Part shown: one piece after another, positions 30,544-39,804 of the stretch
How the letters are laid out: each line of letters begins with the position of its first letter
Numbering within the stretch: the first letter of the stretch is position 1
NCBI RefSeq assembly: GCF_031880315.1
Contig: NZ_CP134771.1
Location: 3,932,501-3,996,500, forward strand
Source of the DNA: Pseudomonas baltica
GTDB taxonomy: Bacteria > Pseudomonadota > Gammaproteobacteria > Pseudomonadales > Pseudomonadaceae
DNA length: 64,000 nt
Direction: 5' to 3'
Position numbers and translations under genes: made by a program
Notes under the pieces: model-generated
What the model saw: the letters and a program-made list of their open reading frames with translations, nothing else
The model's database searches: none
What the model was told of the DNA's origin: nothing

Positions 30544-31521
30544 ATGGCTGGTAAGAAGAAGGTCGAGAAAGAAGGCACCTCCTGGATCGGCGGTATTGAA
30601 AAATACTCCCGGCAGATCTGGCTCGCCGGTTTGGGCGCTTATTCGAAGATCAGCAACGACGGCACCAAGCTGTTCGACACCCTGGTGAAGGATGGCGAGC
30701 AGGCCGAGGCGCAGGCCAAGACCGAAGTCGACAAACAGGTTGATACGGTGAAGAGTTCGGCCAAGTCGGCGCGTTCGCGGGTCGGCGACGTCAAGGATAA
30801 GGCACTGGGCAAGTGGAGCGAGTTGGAAGAGGCGTTCGAGACCCGCTTGAACAGCGCCATTTCGCGCCTGGGCGTGCCGAGCCGCAACGAGGTGAAAGCC
30901 CTGCACAGCAAGGTGGATACCCTGACTCGCCAGCTCGAGAAGCTCACGGGCGAATCGGTACGTGCGCCAGCGGCCAAGCCGGCGACAAAAGCTGCGGCGG
31001 CCAATGATGCGGCCAAGCCAGCGACCAAGACAACCAAGGGTGCGGCCAAGCCGTCGGCCAAGGCGGCTAGCGCGAGCAAGCCGTCGACCAAGACGGCTGC
31101 CAACGGCGCCAAGCCCGCGGCAAAAGCCCCGGCCAAGGCGGCGAGCAAACCTGCGGCGAAAACCGCCGCGGCCAAGCCTGCGGCTAAAGCGGTAGCGGGA
31201 GCCAAGGCTAAAACTGCTGCCGCCAAGTCGGCCGCCAAGGCAGCAGCGGCCAAGCCCGTAGCCGCGGCCAAAACGGCAGCGGCGAAAACCACTGGGGCAG
31301 CCAAGGCCACTGCGGCCACAACCACGGCAAGTGCCAAAGCTGCAGCGCCGAAAACCGTAGCAGCCAAGCCCGCAGCCAAGGCCAGGTCAGCGGCCAAGCC
31401 CGCTGCCAAAAAGCCCGAGCCCGCCAAGGCTGAAACCACGGCCGCAGGGGCCTCCTCGACATCACCCTCTACCCCGCCAGCAACGGGCTCGGCGCCAGCG
31501 ACGCCGGCGGCTCAGTCGTAG
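30544..31521 (+). CDS. phaF: Phasin/histone-like protein PhaF
   Basis: PhaF links PHA granules to the nucleoid and helps them segregate at cell division. The 325-residue product has an N-terminal phasin domain (about residues 1-140, RQIWLAGLGAYSKI and SAISRLGVPSRNEV, homologous to PhaI) with a coiled-coil region. A C-terminal histone H1-like tail of AAKPA-type repeats (about 145-310) would bind DNA. It forms an operon with phaI and converges on phaD. Confidence 0.95.
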   Translation: MAGKKKVEKEGTSWIGGIEKYSRQIWLAGLGAYSKISNDGTKLFDTLVKDGEQAEAQAKTEVDKQVDTVKSSAKSARSRVGDVKDKALGKWSELEEAFETRLNSAISRLGVPSRNEVKALHSKVDTLTRQLEKLTGESVRAPAAKPATKAAAANDAAKPATKTTKGAAKPSAKAASASKPSTKTAANGAKPAAKAPAKAASKPAAKTAAAKPAAKAVAGAKAKTAAAKSAAKAAAAKPVAAAKTAAAKTTGAAKATAATTTASAKAAAPKTVAAKPAAKARSAAKPAAKKPEPAKAETTAAGASSTSPSTPPATGSAPATPAAQS

Positions 31522-31710
31522 TGTAGCGAGGGGGCTTTGTCCGATTACGGTGTATCAGCTGCGTTGACGCGGCTGACACTCTTTCGGGGTCGCGCCCCGT
31601 TCCTACAAGGTTTACGGCCAGTCCAGCAGACACGAATCGATAAGCGTTGTCCGGGCGGGCCTTTTTGCGTCCATAACCTTCTCGCACAGCGGGGGGCGCC
31701 ACTGGATTGG
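31522..31710. other. Convergent phaF-phaD gap
   Basis: The gap starts with one arm of the TGTAGCGAGGGG repeat (about 31522-31540) lacking its partner, and holds a GGGGCGCGACCCC-like arm near 31588. I see no gene and no clear U-tailed terminator here. Confidence 0.4.
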
Positions 31711-32322
31711 TCAATTGAGATACTGCAACGCCAGCCGCTCCGTGGCATGGCGCGATTGCGCATGCAGGTGGGGCGCCACCAGCATCATCACCTGATACAC
31801 CACCACCCCGGTCTCGCCTGACTGGCCGATGATGCGCTGGTAATCGAGCGAGAACACTAGGGTCAAGGTGATCTGTTCCACCAACTGCCCCAGTGCCTGG
31901 GTGTCGCTGGCCAATAATCCCTGGGCCTTCAGGTTGGCCAGCAAGGACGCCAGCGTGCGTTTGATCGCATCCAGTAGGCTGCGCACGCCGCGCGCCAGCT
32001 TCGGCAAGCGCCCGGCCAGGTTTGACAGGTCCTGGAACAGAAACCGATAGCGGGCCATGCGCTCGGCGATCAGGTGCAGGAACAGCCAATAGTCCTCGGG
32101 CGCCAACTGCACCTCATCGGGAGGGTTCAGCAGCGGCGTCAGTTCCTCTTCGAATCGCTCGAACAGCCCCAGGATCAAAGGCTCCTTGCCATGGAAGTGG
32201 TAGTACAGATTGCCTGGGCTGATTTCCAGTTCGTTGGCGATCTGCAGGGTCGTGACGTTGGGTTCGCCCAGTTGGTTGAACAGCGCCAGGGTGCATTCCA
32301 GTATCCGCTCGCGGGTCTTCAT
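31711..32322 (-). CDS. phaD: TetR-family PHA regulator PhaD
   Basis: PhaD is a TetR-family regulator that activates the pha genes in response to a fatty-acid CoA intermediate. The 203-residue product has the N-terminal helix-turn-helix (about residues 1-55, TTLQIANELEISPGNLYYHF) and a helical ligand domain. It is the last gene of phaC1-phaZ-phaC2-phaD, but unlike tight arrangements it is separated from phaC2 by 546 bp filled with a REP tandem array. Confidence 0.93.
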   Translation of the reverse strand: MKTRERILECTLALFNQLGEPNVTTLQIANELEISPGNLYYHFHGKEPLILGLFERFEEELTPLLNPPDEVQLAPEDYWLFLHLIAERMARYRFLFQDLSNLAGRLPKLARGVRSLLDAIKRTLASLLANLKAQGLLASDTQALGQLVEQITLTLVFSLDYQRIIGQSGETGVVVYQVMMLVAPHLHAQSRHATERLALQYLN

Positions 32323-32372
32323 CGCAGGAAGGCGCCCCTGTCCAGTCGTCTAGTCTTGTGCCAGAGCGGCGG

Positions 32373-32837
32373 GCCTCTTCGCGGGCAAGCCTCGCTCCCA
32401 CAGGTGTGCGACTCAAGTTTGGCGAGTTCTGTTGGAGGCTCTATGGTTCGAGGCAAGCAGTGCCGGCCTCTTCGCGGGCAAGCCTTGCTCCCACAGGTGT
32501 GCGACTCAAGCTTGGCGAGTTCTGTTGGAGGCTCTATGGTTCGAGGCAAGCAGTGCCGGCCTCTTCGCGGGCAAGCCTTGCTCCCACAGGTGTGCGACTC
32601 AAGTTTGGCGAGTTCTGTTGGAGGATCTATGGTTCGAGGCAAGCAGTGCCGGCCTCTTCGCGGGCAAGCCTTGCTCCCACAGGTGTGCGACTCAAGCTTG
32701 GCGAGTTCTGTTGGAGGATCTATGGTTCGAGGCAAGCAGTGCGGGCCTCTTCGCGGGCAAGCCTTGCTCCCACAGGTGTGCGCCTGCGCAACTGAGCACT
32801 CTGTGGGAGCAAGGCTTGCCCGCGAAGGGGCCATCCG
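32373..32837. repeat. 93-bp tandem array built on REP cores, phaC2-phaD gap
   Basis: The REP core GCCTCTTCGCGGGCAAGC begins at 32373, 32466, 32559, 32652 and 32745, exactly 93 bp apart. The four complete units share a 60-bp non-REP spacer (GTGTGCGACTCAAG..., TATGGTTCGAGGCAAGCAG). A fifth REP core ends the array and is followed by one inverted core (about 32801-32829). The array fills most of the 546-bp gene-free gap 32323-32868. It encodes no credible protein. Confidence 0.93.
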
Positions 32838-32868
32838 CAGCACTGAATGGCCCACAGGCAGCACCGGC

Positions 32869-34551
32869 TCAGTCAGCCAGCACATAAGTACCCGGCGCCG
32901 GATCCTTCGGCGGATGCAGTTCGCTGCCCAAGGCCATCTGGGTTTCACGCAATGCCCCGGAGCGCTCCTGCACCCAGGCCAGCCACTGCGGCCACCAGCT
33001 GCCATCCACAGGCTTGGCGTCGTAATACCAGGCGCGCGGATCGCTGCTCATCTTGGGGTTTTCGAGGTGGTTGGCCTTAGGGTTGCCCGGCGGATTGAGG
33101 ATGCTCTGGATGTGCCCGCTGTTGGCCAGCACGAAGCGTCGCTCACCCCCCAGCAACAGGCTGGAGCGATACACCGAGTCCCACGGGGTGATGTGATCGT
33201 TGCTGCCCGCCACGCTGAAGCTGTCGACGTTGACCTTTTGCAGATCGATCGGCGTGCCGCACACCTCCAGCCCGCCCGGCCGAGTCAACGGGTTGTGCTT
33301 GAAGAAGTCCAGCAGATCACCATGCAGCGCCGCAGGCAGACGGGTGTTGTCGTTGTTCCAGAACAGCACGTCGAAGGCTGGCGGCTCCTTGCCCAGCAGG
33401 TAATTGTTGACCCAGTAATTCCAGATCAGATCGTTGGGCCGCATCCAGGCGAACACCCGCGCCAGCTCGCTGCCTTCGAGCACGCCCTGCTGGTAGGAGC
33501 GGCGCTTGGCCGCTTCGAGCGTCTGCTCGTTGACGAACAACGAGGCCGGGCTGTCGATCTGGCTGTCAAGCAGGCTCACCAGGTAGGTCGCGCTGGACAC
33601 CCGTGCCAGCTGCCGCTTGGCCTGCAAGTGCCCCTGCAACGCCGCGATGCTCAAGCCCCCCGAGCAGGCGCCGACCAGATTCACTTCGCGGCTGCCAGTG
33701 ATCGCGCGGCAAGCGTTGAGCGCTTCTTCCAGCGCCTGCACGTAGCTCGACAGCCCCCACTCGCGGTGGCGGCCGTCGGGGTTGCGCCAACTGACGACGA
33801 ACGTCTGCAGATTGTGCTTGAGGGCGTACTGCACGAAGCTGTTGGCGGGCGACAGGTCAAAGATATAGAACTTGTTGATCTGCGGCGGCACGATCAGCAG
33901 CGGGCGCCGGTACTGCTTTTCACTCATCGGGCGGTATTGGATCAGCTCCAGCATCTCGTTGCGAAACACTACGGCGCCGGGCGTGGTAGCGACTGTCTTG
34001 CCGACCTCGAAAGCCTGCTTGCCGATCTGGCTGGGCAGGCCGTGGTTATGCCGCAAGTCGTCGAGCAGGTGGTTCAGGCCCTTGACCAGGCTGGTGCCGC
34101 CGGAATTGAAAATCTCCTTGAGGGCCAGCGGATTGAGCAGCGAATTGGTCGGCGAGAGGGCGTCGTTGACCAAGGCAAAGACAAAATGCGCGCGAGCGCG
34201 GTCATCGTCGGACAACTGGCTGTTATCGATCCATTGTCGGGTTTCGGCCTGCCACGCGAGGTAGGCCTGCAGCCCGCGGCGGTAGAAGGGGTTGAGCGAC
34301 CACGTCGGATCGCTGAAGCGCTGGTCACCGGGGTTGGGGGCGTGCAGGGTTTCGCCCAGCAGCACGCGGCCCAGCTGGCTGCCCAGATTGAGCGCGTGGC
34401 GGGCGCTATGGATCGGATGCTTGATACTGTGGCGGGCAACGCTGCGCAAGGTCGAAACCAGGTCGCGCCCGCCCAGCCCGCTGATCACGCTCTGGGCGTT
34501 GATGAAGGCCGCGGTGGTGGACACCGTAGGCGGGGCAGTCTTGTTCTTCAT
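32869..34551 (-). CDS. phaC2: Class II PHA synthase PhaC2
   Basis: PhaC2 polymerises (R)-3-hydroxyacyl-CoA into medium-chain-length PHA at the granule surface. The 560-residue product has the lipase-like box GACSGG with catalytic Cys296, and downstream the Asp and His of the triad (SNDHITPWD and NSGHIQSILNPPGNP). It lies between phaZ and phaD, as in other mcl-PHA pseudomonads. It differs from PhaC1 at many positions, so they are old paralogues. Confidence 0.96.
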   Translation of the reverse strand: MKNKTAPPTVSTTAAFINAQSVISGLGGRDLVSTLRSVARHSIKHPIHSARHALNLGSQLGRVLLGETLHAPNPGDQRFSDPTWSLNPFYRRGLQAYLAWQAETRQWIDNSQLSDDDRARAHFVFALVNDALSPTNSLLNPLALKEIFNSGGTSLVKGLNHLLDDLRHNHGLPSQIGKQAFEVGKTVATTPGAVVFRNEMLELIQYRPMSEKQYRRPLLIVPPQINKFYIFDLSPANSFVQYALKHNLQTFVVSWRNPDGRHREWGLSSYVQALEEALNACRAITGSREVNLVGACSGGLSIAALQGHLQAKRQLARVSSATYLVSLLDSQIDSPASLFVNEQTLEAAKRRSYQQGVLEGSELARVFAWMRPNDLIWNYWVNNYLLGKEPPAFDVLFWNNDNTRLPAALHGDLLDFFKHNPLTRPGGLEVCGTPIDLQKVNVDSFSVAGSNDHITPWDSVYRSSLLLGGERRFVLANSGHIQSILNPPGNPKANHLENPKMSSDPRAWYYDAKPVDGSWWPQWLAWVQERSGALRETQMALGSELHPPKDPAPGTYVLAD

Positions 34552-34611
34552 GGCGCTACACTCCTTCGTTCAGCCGTTTGATTGCCCTGGGTTTGTGTGG
34601 GAGCGGGGTCC

Positions 34612-35457
34612 CTAACTCGTTGCTCGCGGATGAACCACGGCGCGCTGGCGCTCTTCCTCGAGGAATTTCATGATGATCGGCGCCACCGTGCCGGCGCGGG
34701 TCACCAAAAACAGATGGCCGTCATCGATGATATGTAACTGGGCGTTGGGGATGCGCCATGCCAGCAGACGCATGTTCACCAACGGGATCAGCGGATCGTC
34801 GTCACCGGCCAGCACCAGGGTCGGCTGATGGATCTTGTGCAGCCAGTGCACGCTGGTCCAACCGAGGCCTGCGAACAGTTGCCAGTAGTAACCCAGCTTG
34901 CCGGACGAGCGCACCTTGCTGGCATGGGACATCGCCAGGCCGGCGTCGCGTCGAAAACTGCCGCCGTAGATTTCCGGCGCGATGCGCACCACATGGGACG
35001 GCTGCAGATAGCGCCGCGGGCTGGCCATCAACCACAGCACGCGCGGCTTGCCGGGCACCATCACCGCGCCGGCCGAGGTGGCGGCGAGCACCAGCTTCTT
35101 GCAGCGCTCGGGGTAAGAGTAGGCGAACTGCTGGGCCAAGGCGCCGCCCCACGACACACCGATGACGTTGACCTGGCCATAGTCGAGGTAGTCGAGCATG
35201 CGTGCGGTCAACTGCGCCAGGCCCGGGAAGCGATAAGGGCGGCTGGGCGTGGACGAGCCGCCGACCCCGGGCACGTCGAAGGCGATCACCTCCAGGTCCG
35301 GGTCCAGCGCGGCGACGAACGGGAACACCAGCTCCAAGTTGGCGCCGATGCCATTGAAGATCAGCAGCGGCGTCATGTGCGGGCTGCCGGGACGTACCGC
35401 CGTGCGGATGGCCTGGCCATCGAGGTCCACGGTACGAAATATGTACGGTTGCGGCAT
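34612..35457 (-). CDS. phaZ: Intracellular PHA depolymerase
   Basis: PhaZ degrades the cell's own mcl-PHA to 3-hydroxy acids. The 281-residue alpha/beta-hydrolase has the lipase box GVSWGG (Ser102), AGDDDPLIP with the catalytic Asp, and DDGHLFL with the His. The ATG at 35457 starts MPQPYIFRTVDLDGQ, matching the family; an upstream start at 35505 was rejected. It lies between phaC1 and phaC2. Confidence 0.95.
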   Translation of the reverse strand: MPQPYIFRTVDLDGQAIRTAVRPGSPHMTPLLIFNGIGANLELVFPFVAALDPDLEVIAFDVPGVGGSSTPSRPYRFPGLAQLTARMLDYLDYGQVNVIGVSWGGALAQQFAYSYPERCKKLVLAATSAGAVMVPGKPRVLWLMASPRRYLQPSHVVRIAPEIYGGSFRRDAGLAMSHASKVRSSGKLGYYWQLFAGLGWTSVHWLHKIHQPTLVLAGDDDPLIPLVNMRLLAWRIPNAQLHIIDDGHLFLVTRAGTVAPIIMKFLEEERQRAVVHPRATS

Positions 35458-35509
35458 GCACTCGATCCTTTGCAAGCAATGGTGGGGCGGCAGCGGCGAT
35501 CGCAATCAG

Positions 35510-37189
35510 TCAGCGTTCATGCACGTAGGTCCCGGGCGCGGCCTCGCCAGCGGCAAAAGCCTTGCTGCCGAGTTCCGAGGGCGCCTTCTTGAGCTTGCCG
35601 GAGTGTTTACCCAGCCAGTCTGCCCAGTGTAGCCACCATGAGTCAGTGTGCTTGACGGCGTTGTCCTGCCAGTCGCTTGGCGAGGTGGTGGTTTCATCGT
35701 TGGTCATGAAGCGGGCCTTGGGGTTGCCCGGTGGATTGAGGATGCTCTGGATATGGCCGCTGCTCGACAGCACGAACTCGATCTTGCCTCCAAACAGTTG
35801 CGCCGAGCGAAAGCACGAGTGCCAAGGGGTGATGTGGTCGGCGGTGCCGGCGACGCTGAAGATGTCGCATTTGACCTGCTTGAGATCGATCGGCGTGCCG
35901 CACACCTCCAGGGCGCCGGCGCGGGTCAGCGGGTTGTTCTTGAACATCTCGATCAGGTCGCCGTGGAAGGCTGCGGGCAGGCGCGTGGTGTCGTTATTCC
36001 AGAACAGGATGTCGAACACCGGCGGCTCGTTGCCCAGCAGGTAATTGTTGACCCAGTAATTCCAGATCAGGTCGTTGGGGCGCATCCAGGCAAATACCCT
36101 GGCCATGTCCCGGCCTTCGAGCACGCCTGACTGATAGGAATGACGCTTGGCGGCCTCCAGCGTCTGCTCGTCGACGAACAGCGCCACTTGGGTGTCCAGG
36201 GTAGTGTCGAGCACGCTGACCAGCAGGGTCAGGGAATGCACCTTTGGTTGTTTGAGCGCAGCGTAATGGCCCACCAGCGCGGTGCAGGTGATCCCCCCGG
36301 AGCAGGCGCCGAGGATGTTGATGTCCTTGCTGCCGGAAATCGCCGTGACCACCTCGACTGCTTCCTTGAGGGCATCGATGTAGGTCGACAGCCCCCATTC
36401 GCGCTGGGCCTTGGTGGGGTTGCGCCAACTGATGATGAAGGTCGGCACATTGTTGCGCAGGCAGAAGCGCACCAGGCTCTTGTCGGGGCTCAGGTCGAAC
36501 ACGTAGAACTTGTTGATCTGCGGCGGCACGATGAGCATCGGCCGCTCGTGGTTCTGCTCGGTGATGGGGGCGTACTGGATCAGCTCCAGCACGTCGTTGC
36601 GAAACACCACCGCGCCTTCGCTGGTGGCGAGGTTCTTGCCGACCTCGAAGGCGTCCATATTGACCTGGCTGGGCATGCCGCCATTCTTGACCAGGTCCTT
36701 GGCCAGGTGCGAGAGGCCGTCGAGGAGGCTCTTGCCGCCGGTCTCGAAGAAGCGTTTGACCGCTGCCGGGTTGGCAGCGCCGTTGGTCGGCGCCATGGCT
36801 TCGGTCATCAGGTTGATGACGAAGTGGCCGCGGCTGATGTCCTGAGCCGAGAGCTCGCTGCCGTCGAGCCAGCTGTGCAGTTCCTTGCGCCAGGCCAGGT
36901 AGGTCTGCAGGTAACGGCGGTAAAGGGGGTTCTGACTCCAGGCCGGGTCGACGAAGCGGCGGTCGTCGCTTTCCGGTTGCAGGGTGGACGAGCCCAGCAG
37001 GACGTTTTTCAGTTCCAGGCCGAAGTGTGCCACGTGGCGAGCACTCAACAGCGGTTGGCGCAAGGCCAGACGCAGGACCATCCGTGCAGAGGTCAGCAGG
37101 TCCTTGCGGCGCAGGCCGATCACCGGGTTCAGGCCGAGGGTGTTATGTGAGGCTTGCTGCTTGATGTCATCGGTGTTCTTGCTGCTCAT
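35510..37189 (-). CDS. phaC1: Class II PHA synthase PhaC1
   Basis: PhaC1 is usually the main mcl-PHA synthase. The 559-residue product has GACSGG with catalytic Cys296 and the triad regions GTADHITPWH and SSGHIQSILNPPGNP. The ATG at 37189 follows GGAGCGTCGTGG and gives the canonical MSSKN start; the frame extends upstream to 37297 without family similarity. It is the first gene of phaC1ZC2D. Confidence 0.97.
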   Translation of the reverse strand: MSSKNTDDIKQQASHNTLGLNPVIGLRRKDLLTSARMVLRLALRQPLLSARHVAHFGLELKNVLLGSSTLQPESDDRRFVDPAWSQNPLYRRYLQTYLAWRKELHSWLDGSELSAQDISRGHFVINLMTEAMAPTNGAANPAAVKRFFETGGKSLLDGLSHLAKDLVKNGGMPSQVNMDAFEVGKNLATSEGAVVFRNDVLELIQYAPITEQNHERPMLIVPPQINKFYVFDLSPDKSLVRFCLRNNVPTFIISWRNPTKAQREWGLSTYIDALKEAVEVVTAISGSKDINILGACSGGITCTALVGHYAALKQPKVHSLTLLVSVLDTTLDTQVALFVDEQTLEAAKRHSYQSGVLEGRDMARVFAWMRPNDLIWNYWVNNYLLGNEPPVFDILFWNNDTTRLPAAFHGDLIEMFKNNPLTRAGALEVCGTPIDLKQVKCDIFSVAGTADHITPWHSCFRSAQLFGGKIEFVLSSSGHIQSILNPPGNPKARFMTNDETTTSPSDWQDNAVKHTDSWWLHWADWLGKHSGKLKKAPSELGSKAFAAGEAAPGTYVHER

Positions 37190-37291
37190 CCACGACGCTC
37201 CATTGTCCAGAGGCGTGCGGCGGCGGCTGCTCTGACGGGCCTGCCGCGCACCGCGCTCGGGTAACCAGTGATCGCTATTGCCCCCAAAGTG

Positions 37292-37308
37292 AAGCACGGA
37301 GCCTGCCA
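37292..37308 (-). promoter_or_regulatory. Candidate sigma-54 promoter of phaC1
   Basis: On the minus strand TGGCAGGCTCCGTGCTT has the GG-N10-GC geometry of a sigma-54 -24/-12 element, about 93 bp upstream of the phaC1 start after the predicted transcript start. A sigma-54-type element upstream of phaC1 has been proposed in other pseudomonads, from memory. The match to TGGCAC-N5-TTGCA is partial. Confidence 0.4.
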
Positions 37309-37323
37309 GTTACCAGTGGTTAC
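37309..37323. promoter_or_regulatory. Palindrome next to the phaC1 promoter, possible operator
   Basis: GTTACCAGTGGTTAC is a 15-bp near-palindrome next to the candidate sigma-54 element. A half-related copy, GTAACCAGTG, lies at 37261-37270. Together they flank the predicted promoter, the arrangement expected for a regulator such as PhaD. No binding motif was available to compare against. Confidence 0.35.
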
Positions 37324-37424
37324 GCGAGTTCGAGCCAATGCGCAAGAAAGCCTATCCCCGCCAGTTGGCAAGGTATTCAAGCAAATAGATTTGGAAAACG
37401 GATGCTGGAAAGCCCTGCTGGGGC

Positions 37425-37802
37425 TCAGAGCATCAGCTTGACCACGGATTGCGCGGGGTCGCGGGTTTTGCCGGCGGCGCGCAGTTCGTCCAGATAGTCG
37501 TTCCACAGATCTTCCTGACGAACGGCGAGCTGGTAGAGGTATTCCCAGGTGAACAGACCGCTGTCGTGGCCATCGTCGAAGGTCAATTTGAGTGCGTATT
37601 GCCCGGCAGGTTCGATCTTGGTCAGGCCGACTCCGAGTTTGCCGAACTGCAGGATCGGCTTGCCGTGGCCCTGCACTTCAGCCGAAGGCGAGTGCACCCG
37701 CAGGAATTCGGCGGGCAGGGTGTAGGACTCCCCCGTGCCGTATTGCAGGGTGAGGGTTTTCGAGGCTTTGTGCAGGTTGATGGCGGTGGGGAGGTTAGTC
37801 AT
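37425..37802 (-). CDS. DUF971 (gamma-butyrobetaine hydroxylase-like N-terminal) domain protein
   Basis: The 125-residue protein contains the DUF971 fold alone, with TLPAEFLRVHSPSAEVQGHG, YALKLTFDDGHDSGLFTWEY and LYQLAVRQEDLWNDYLDEL. The domain is related to the N-terminal part of gamma-butyrobetaine hydroxylase and to proteins linked with iron-sulfur metabolism, but its function here is unknown. It follows hslU, as in other Pseudomonas. The ATG at 37802 is preferred to a start 11 codons upstream within the repeat. Confidence 0.85.
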   Translation of the reverse strand: MTNLPTAINLHKASKTLTLQYGTGESYTLPAEFLRVHSPSAEVQGHGKPILQFGKLGVGLTKIEPAGQYALKLTFDDGHDSGLFTWEYLYQLAVRQEDLWNDYLDELRAAGKTRDPAQSVVKLML

Positions 37803-37818
37803 GGCCAGGGGCTCTTGG

Positions 37819-37876
37819 GCAGCTGCAAGCTGCAAGCTACAAGTATTCAGCTTATAGCTTGCCGCTTGCCGCTGCT
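37819..37876. repeat. CAAGCTGCAAGC-type inverted repeat after hslU
   Basis: The sequence contains GCAGCTGCAAGCTGCAAGC facing AGCTTGCCGCTTGCCGCTGC. It folds into a hairpin that begins right after the hslU stop on the minus strand. It belongs to the same family as the repeat at 63229-63335. Its position suggests a transcript end for hslVU. Confidence 0.6.
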
Positions 37877-39211
37877 CTACAGTATGTAGCGCGACAGATC
37901 TTCGTTTTCCGCCAGCTCGCCCAAGTGGCTGTTGACGTAGTCGGCATCAATGCGGATCGGCGTTTCGCTGTGGGCGCTGGCCAGGTCGCCGGCACTGAAC
38001 GAGACTTCCTCCAGCAGGCGCTCCAGCAGCGTGTGCAAGCGACGGGCACCGATATTCTCGGTCTTCTCGTTGACCTGCCAGGCGATCTGGGCAAGGCGCT
38101 TGATGCCTTCCGGGGCGAACTCGATATGCAGGCCTTCGGTCTTGAGCAGTGCCACATATTGCTCGGTCAGCGACGCGTGCGGTTCGCTGAGGATACGCTC
38201 GAAATCTTCCGGGCTGAGGGCCTTGAGCTCGACGCGGATCGGCAGCCGGCCTTGCAGCTCGGGCACCAGGTCGCTCGGCTTGCTCAGGTGGAACGCGCCC
38301 GAGGCGATGAACAGGATGTGGTCGGTCTTGACCATGCCCAGCTTGGTATTCACCGTGCAGCCTTCGATCAACGGCAGCAAGTCGCGCTGCACGCCTTCGC
38401 GGGACACATCGGCGCCGCCGACATTACCGCGCTTGGCGACTTTGTCGATCTCGTCGATGAACACGATGCCGTGCTGTTCCACCGCTTCGAGGGCTGCGGC
38501 CTTGAGCTCCTCTTCGTTGACCAGGCGCCCGGCTTCTTCTTCACGCACCAGCTTGAGCGCTTCCTTGACCTTGAGCTTGCGGCTCTTGCGTTTGCCCTTG
38601 CCCATGTTGGCGAACAGGCTCTGCAGCTGGTTGGTCATCTCTTCCATGCCTGGCGGCGCAGAAATATCGACGCCAGCCATCTCGGCCACTTCGATCTCGA
38701 TTTCCTTGTCGTCCAGCTGGCCTTCGCGCAGGCGCTTGCGGAACAGCTGGCGCGTGTTTGAATCGCTCGCCGGGGCTTCTTCGCTAAAGCTGCCGCGGGC
38801 CTGTGGCAGCAGCGCGTCAAGGATGCGTTCCTCGGCGGCGTCTTCGGCGCGATGGCGGACCTTGACGATTTCCTGCTCGCGCAGCAGCTTGAGGGCGGCA
38901 TCGGCCAGATCGCGGATGATCGACTCGACATCACGGCCGACGTAGCCGACTTCGGTGAACTTGGTCGCTTCGACCTTGATGAACGGGGCGTTGGCCAGCT
39001 TGGCCAGGCGCCGGGCGATTTCGGTCTTGCCGACGCCGGTCGGGCCGATCATCAGGATGTTCTTGGGCGTCACTTCGACGCGCAGCTCTTCAGGCAGCTG
39101 CATGCGGCGCCAGCGGTTGCGCAGGGCGATGGCGACGGCGCGCTTGGCATCGTCCTGGCCGATGATATGGCGGTTGAGTTCGTGGACGATTTCGCGGGGG
39201 GTCATGGACAT
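37877..39211 (-). CDS. hslU: HslUV protease ATPase subunit
   Basis: HslU is the AAA+ unfoldase that feeds substrates into HslV. The 444-residue product has Walker [16 protein letters not shown], the pore loop region [11 protein letters not shown], an intermediate domain (about residues 110-240), Walker [10 protein letters not shown] and the C-terminal [15 protein letters not shown]...DLSRYIL tail that docks into HslV. The MSMTPREIV start at 39211 is typical; an ATG two codons later is also possible. It follows hslV by 62 bp. Confidence 0.97.
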   Translation of the reverse strand: MSMTPREIVHELNRHIIGQDDAKRAVAIALRNRWRRMQLPEELRVEVTPKNILMIGPTGVGKTEIARRLAKLANAPFIKVEATKFTEVGYVGRDVESIIRDLADAALKLLREQEIVKVRHRAEDAAEERILDALLPQARGSFSEEAPASDSNTRQLFRKRLREGQLDDKEIEIEVAEMAGVDISAPPGMEEMTNQLQSLFANMGKGKRKSRKLKVKEALKLVREEEAGRLVNEEELKAAALEAVEQHGIVFIDEIDKVAKRGNVGGADVSREGVQRDLLPLIEGCTVNTKLGMVKTDHILFIASGAFHLSKPSDLVPELQGRLPIRVELKALSPEDFERILSEPHASLTEQYVALLKTEGLHIEFAPEGIKRLAQIAWQVNEKTENIGARRLHTLLERLLEEVSFSAGDLASAHSETPIRIDADYVNSHLGELAENEDLSRYIL

Positions 39212-39273
39212 GGCGTGTGTCGGTCTCGGCAAGGTTCAGTGTGGTTCGATCCTGAGGGAGCGTCCCTGACTGA

Positions 39274-39804
39274 TCACTCGGCGAGATCCTGCTCCTCGAT
39301 GGTCAGGTTGTGGTTGGTGAACACGCAGATGTCGCCGGCGATACCGAGGGCGGTTTCGGCGATTTCCCGTGCACCCAGGTCGGTTTTCATCAGCAGGGCG
39401 CGAGCAGCCGCCTGGGCGTAGGCGCCGCCGGAGCCCATGGCGATCAGGCCGTCTTCAGGTTCGACGACATCGCCGTTACCGGTAATGATCAGCGAGGCAT
39501 CCTTGTTGGCCACGGCGAGCATGGCTTCGAGGCGGCTCAGGGAGCGGTCGGTGCGCCATTCCTTGGCCAGTTCGACAGCGGCGCGCACGAGATGGCCCTG
39601 GTGTTTTTCGAGCTGGCTTTCGAAGCGCTCGAAGAGGGTGAAGGCGTCGGCGGTGGCGCCAGCGAAACCGGCGATGACTTGACCGTGGTACAGGCGACGG
39701 ACCTTTTTGGCGTTGCCTTTCATCACGGTATTACCGAGGGAAACCTGGCCGTCGCCGCCCATGACGACTTTGCCGTGACGGCGGACTGAAACGATGGTGG
39801 TCAA
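39274..39804 (-). CDS. hslV: HslUV protease proteolytic subunit, TTG start
   Basis: HslV is the proteasome-like threonine protease. The catalytic Thr must become the first residue after Met removal, so the start is the TTG at 39804, giving [20 protein letters not shown], with GGAG nine bases upstream. This gives the usual 176 residues. The longer frame from 39852 (MSFHQG...) would bury the Thr and must be wrong. Conserved features include [20 protein letters not shown] and the ALMGSGG-like AMGSGGAYA. Confidence 0.95.
   Translation of the reverse strand: MTTIVSVRRHGKVVMGGDGQVSLGNTVMKGNAKKVRRLYHGQVIAGFAGATADAFTLFERFESQLEKHQGHLVRAAVELAKEWRTDRSLSRLEAMLAVANKDASLIITGNGDVVEPEDGLIAMGSGGAYAQAAARALLMKTDLGAREIAETALGIAGDICVFTNHNLTIEEQDLAE

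Noticed and set aside
30544..31521. PhaF C-terminal AAKP repeats as a novel low-complexity feature.
   Set aside because: A histone H1-like repetitive tail is the known normal form of PhaF.
32373..32837. Regularly spaced direct repeats, considered as a CRISPR array.
   Set aside because: The intervening segments are near-identical rather than unique, the units are 93 bp, the core is a known REP type, and no cas gene is nearby.
32074..34581. 835-residue plus-strand frame crossing phaD, the 93-bp array and phaC2.
   Set aside because: It runs antisense to two certain genes and through non-coding repeats whose unit length happens to be divisible by three.
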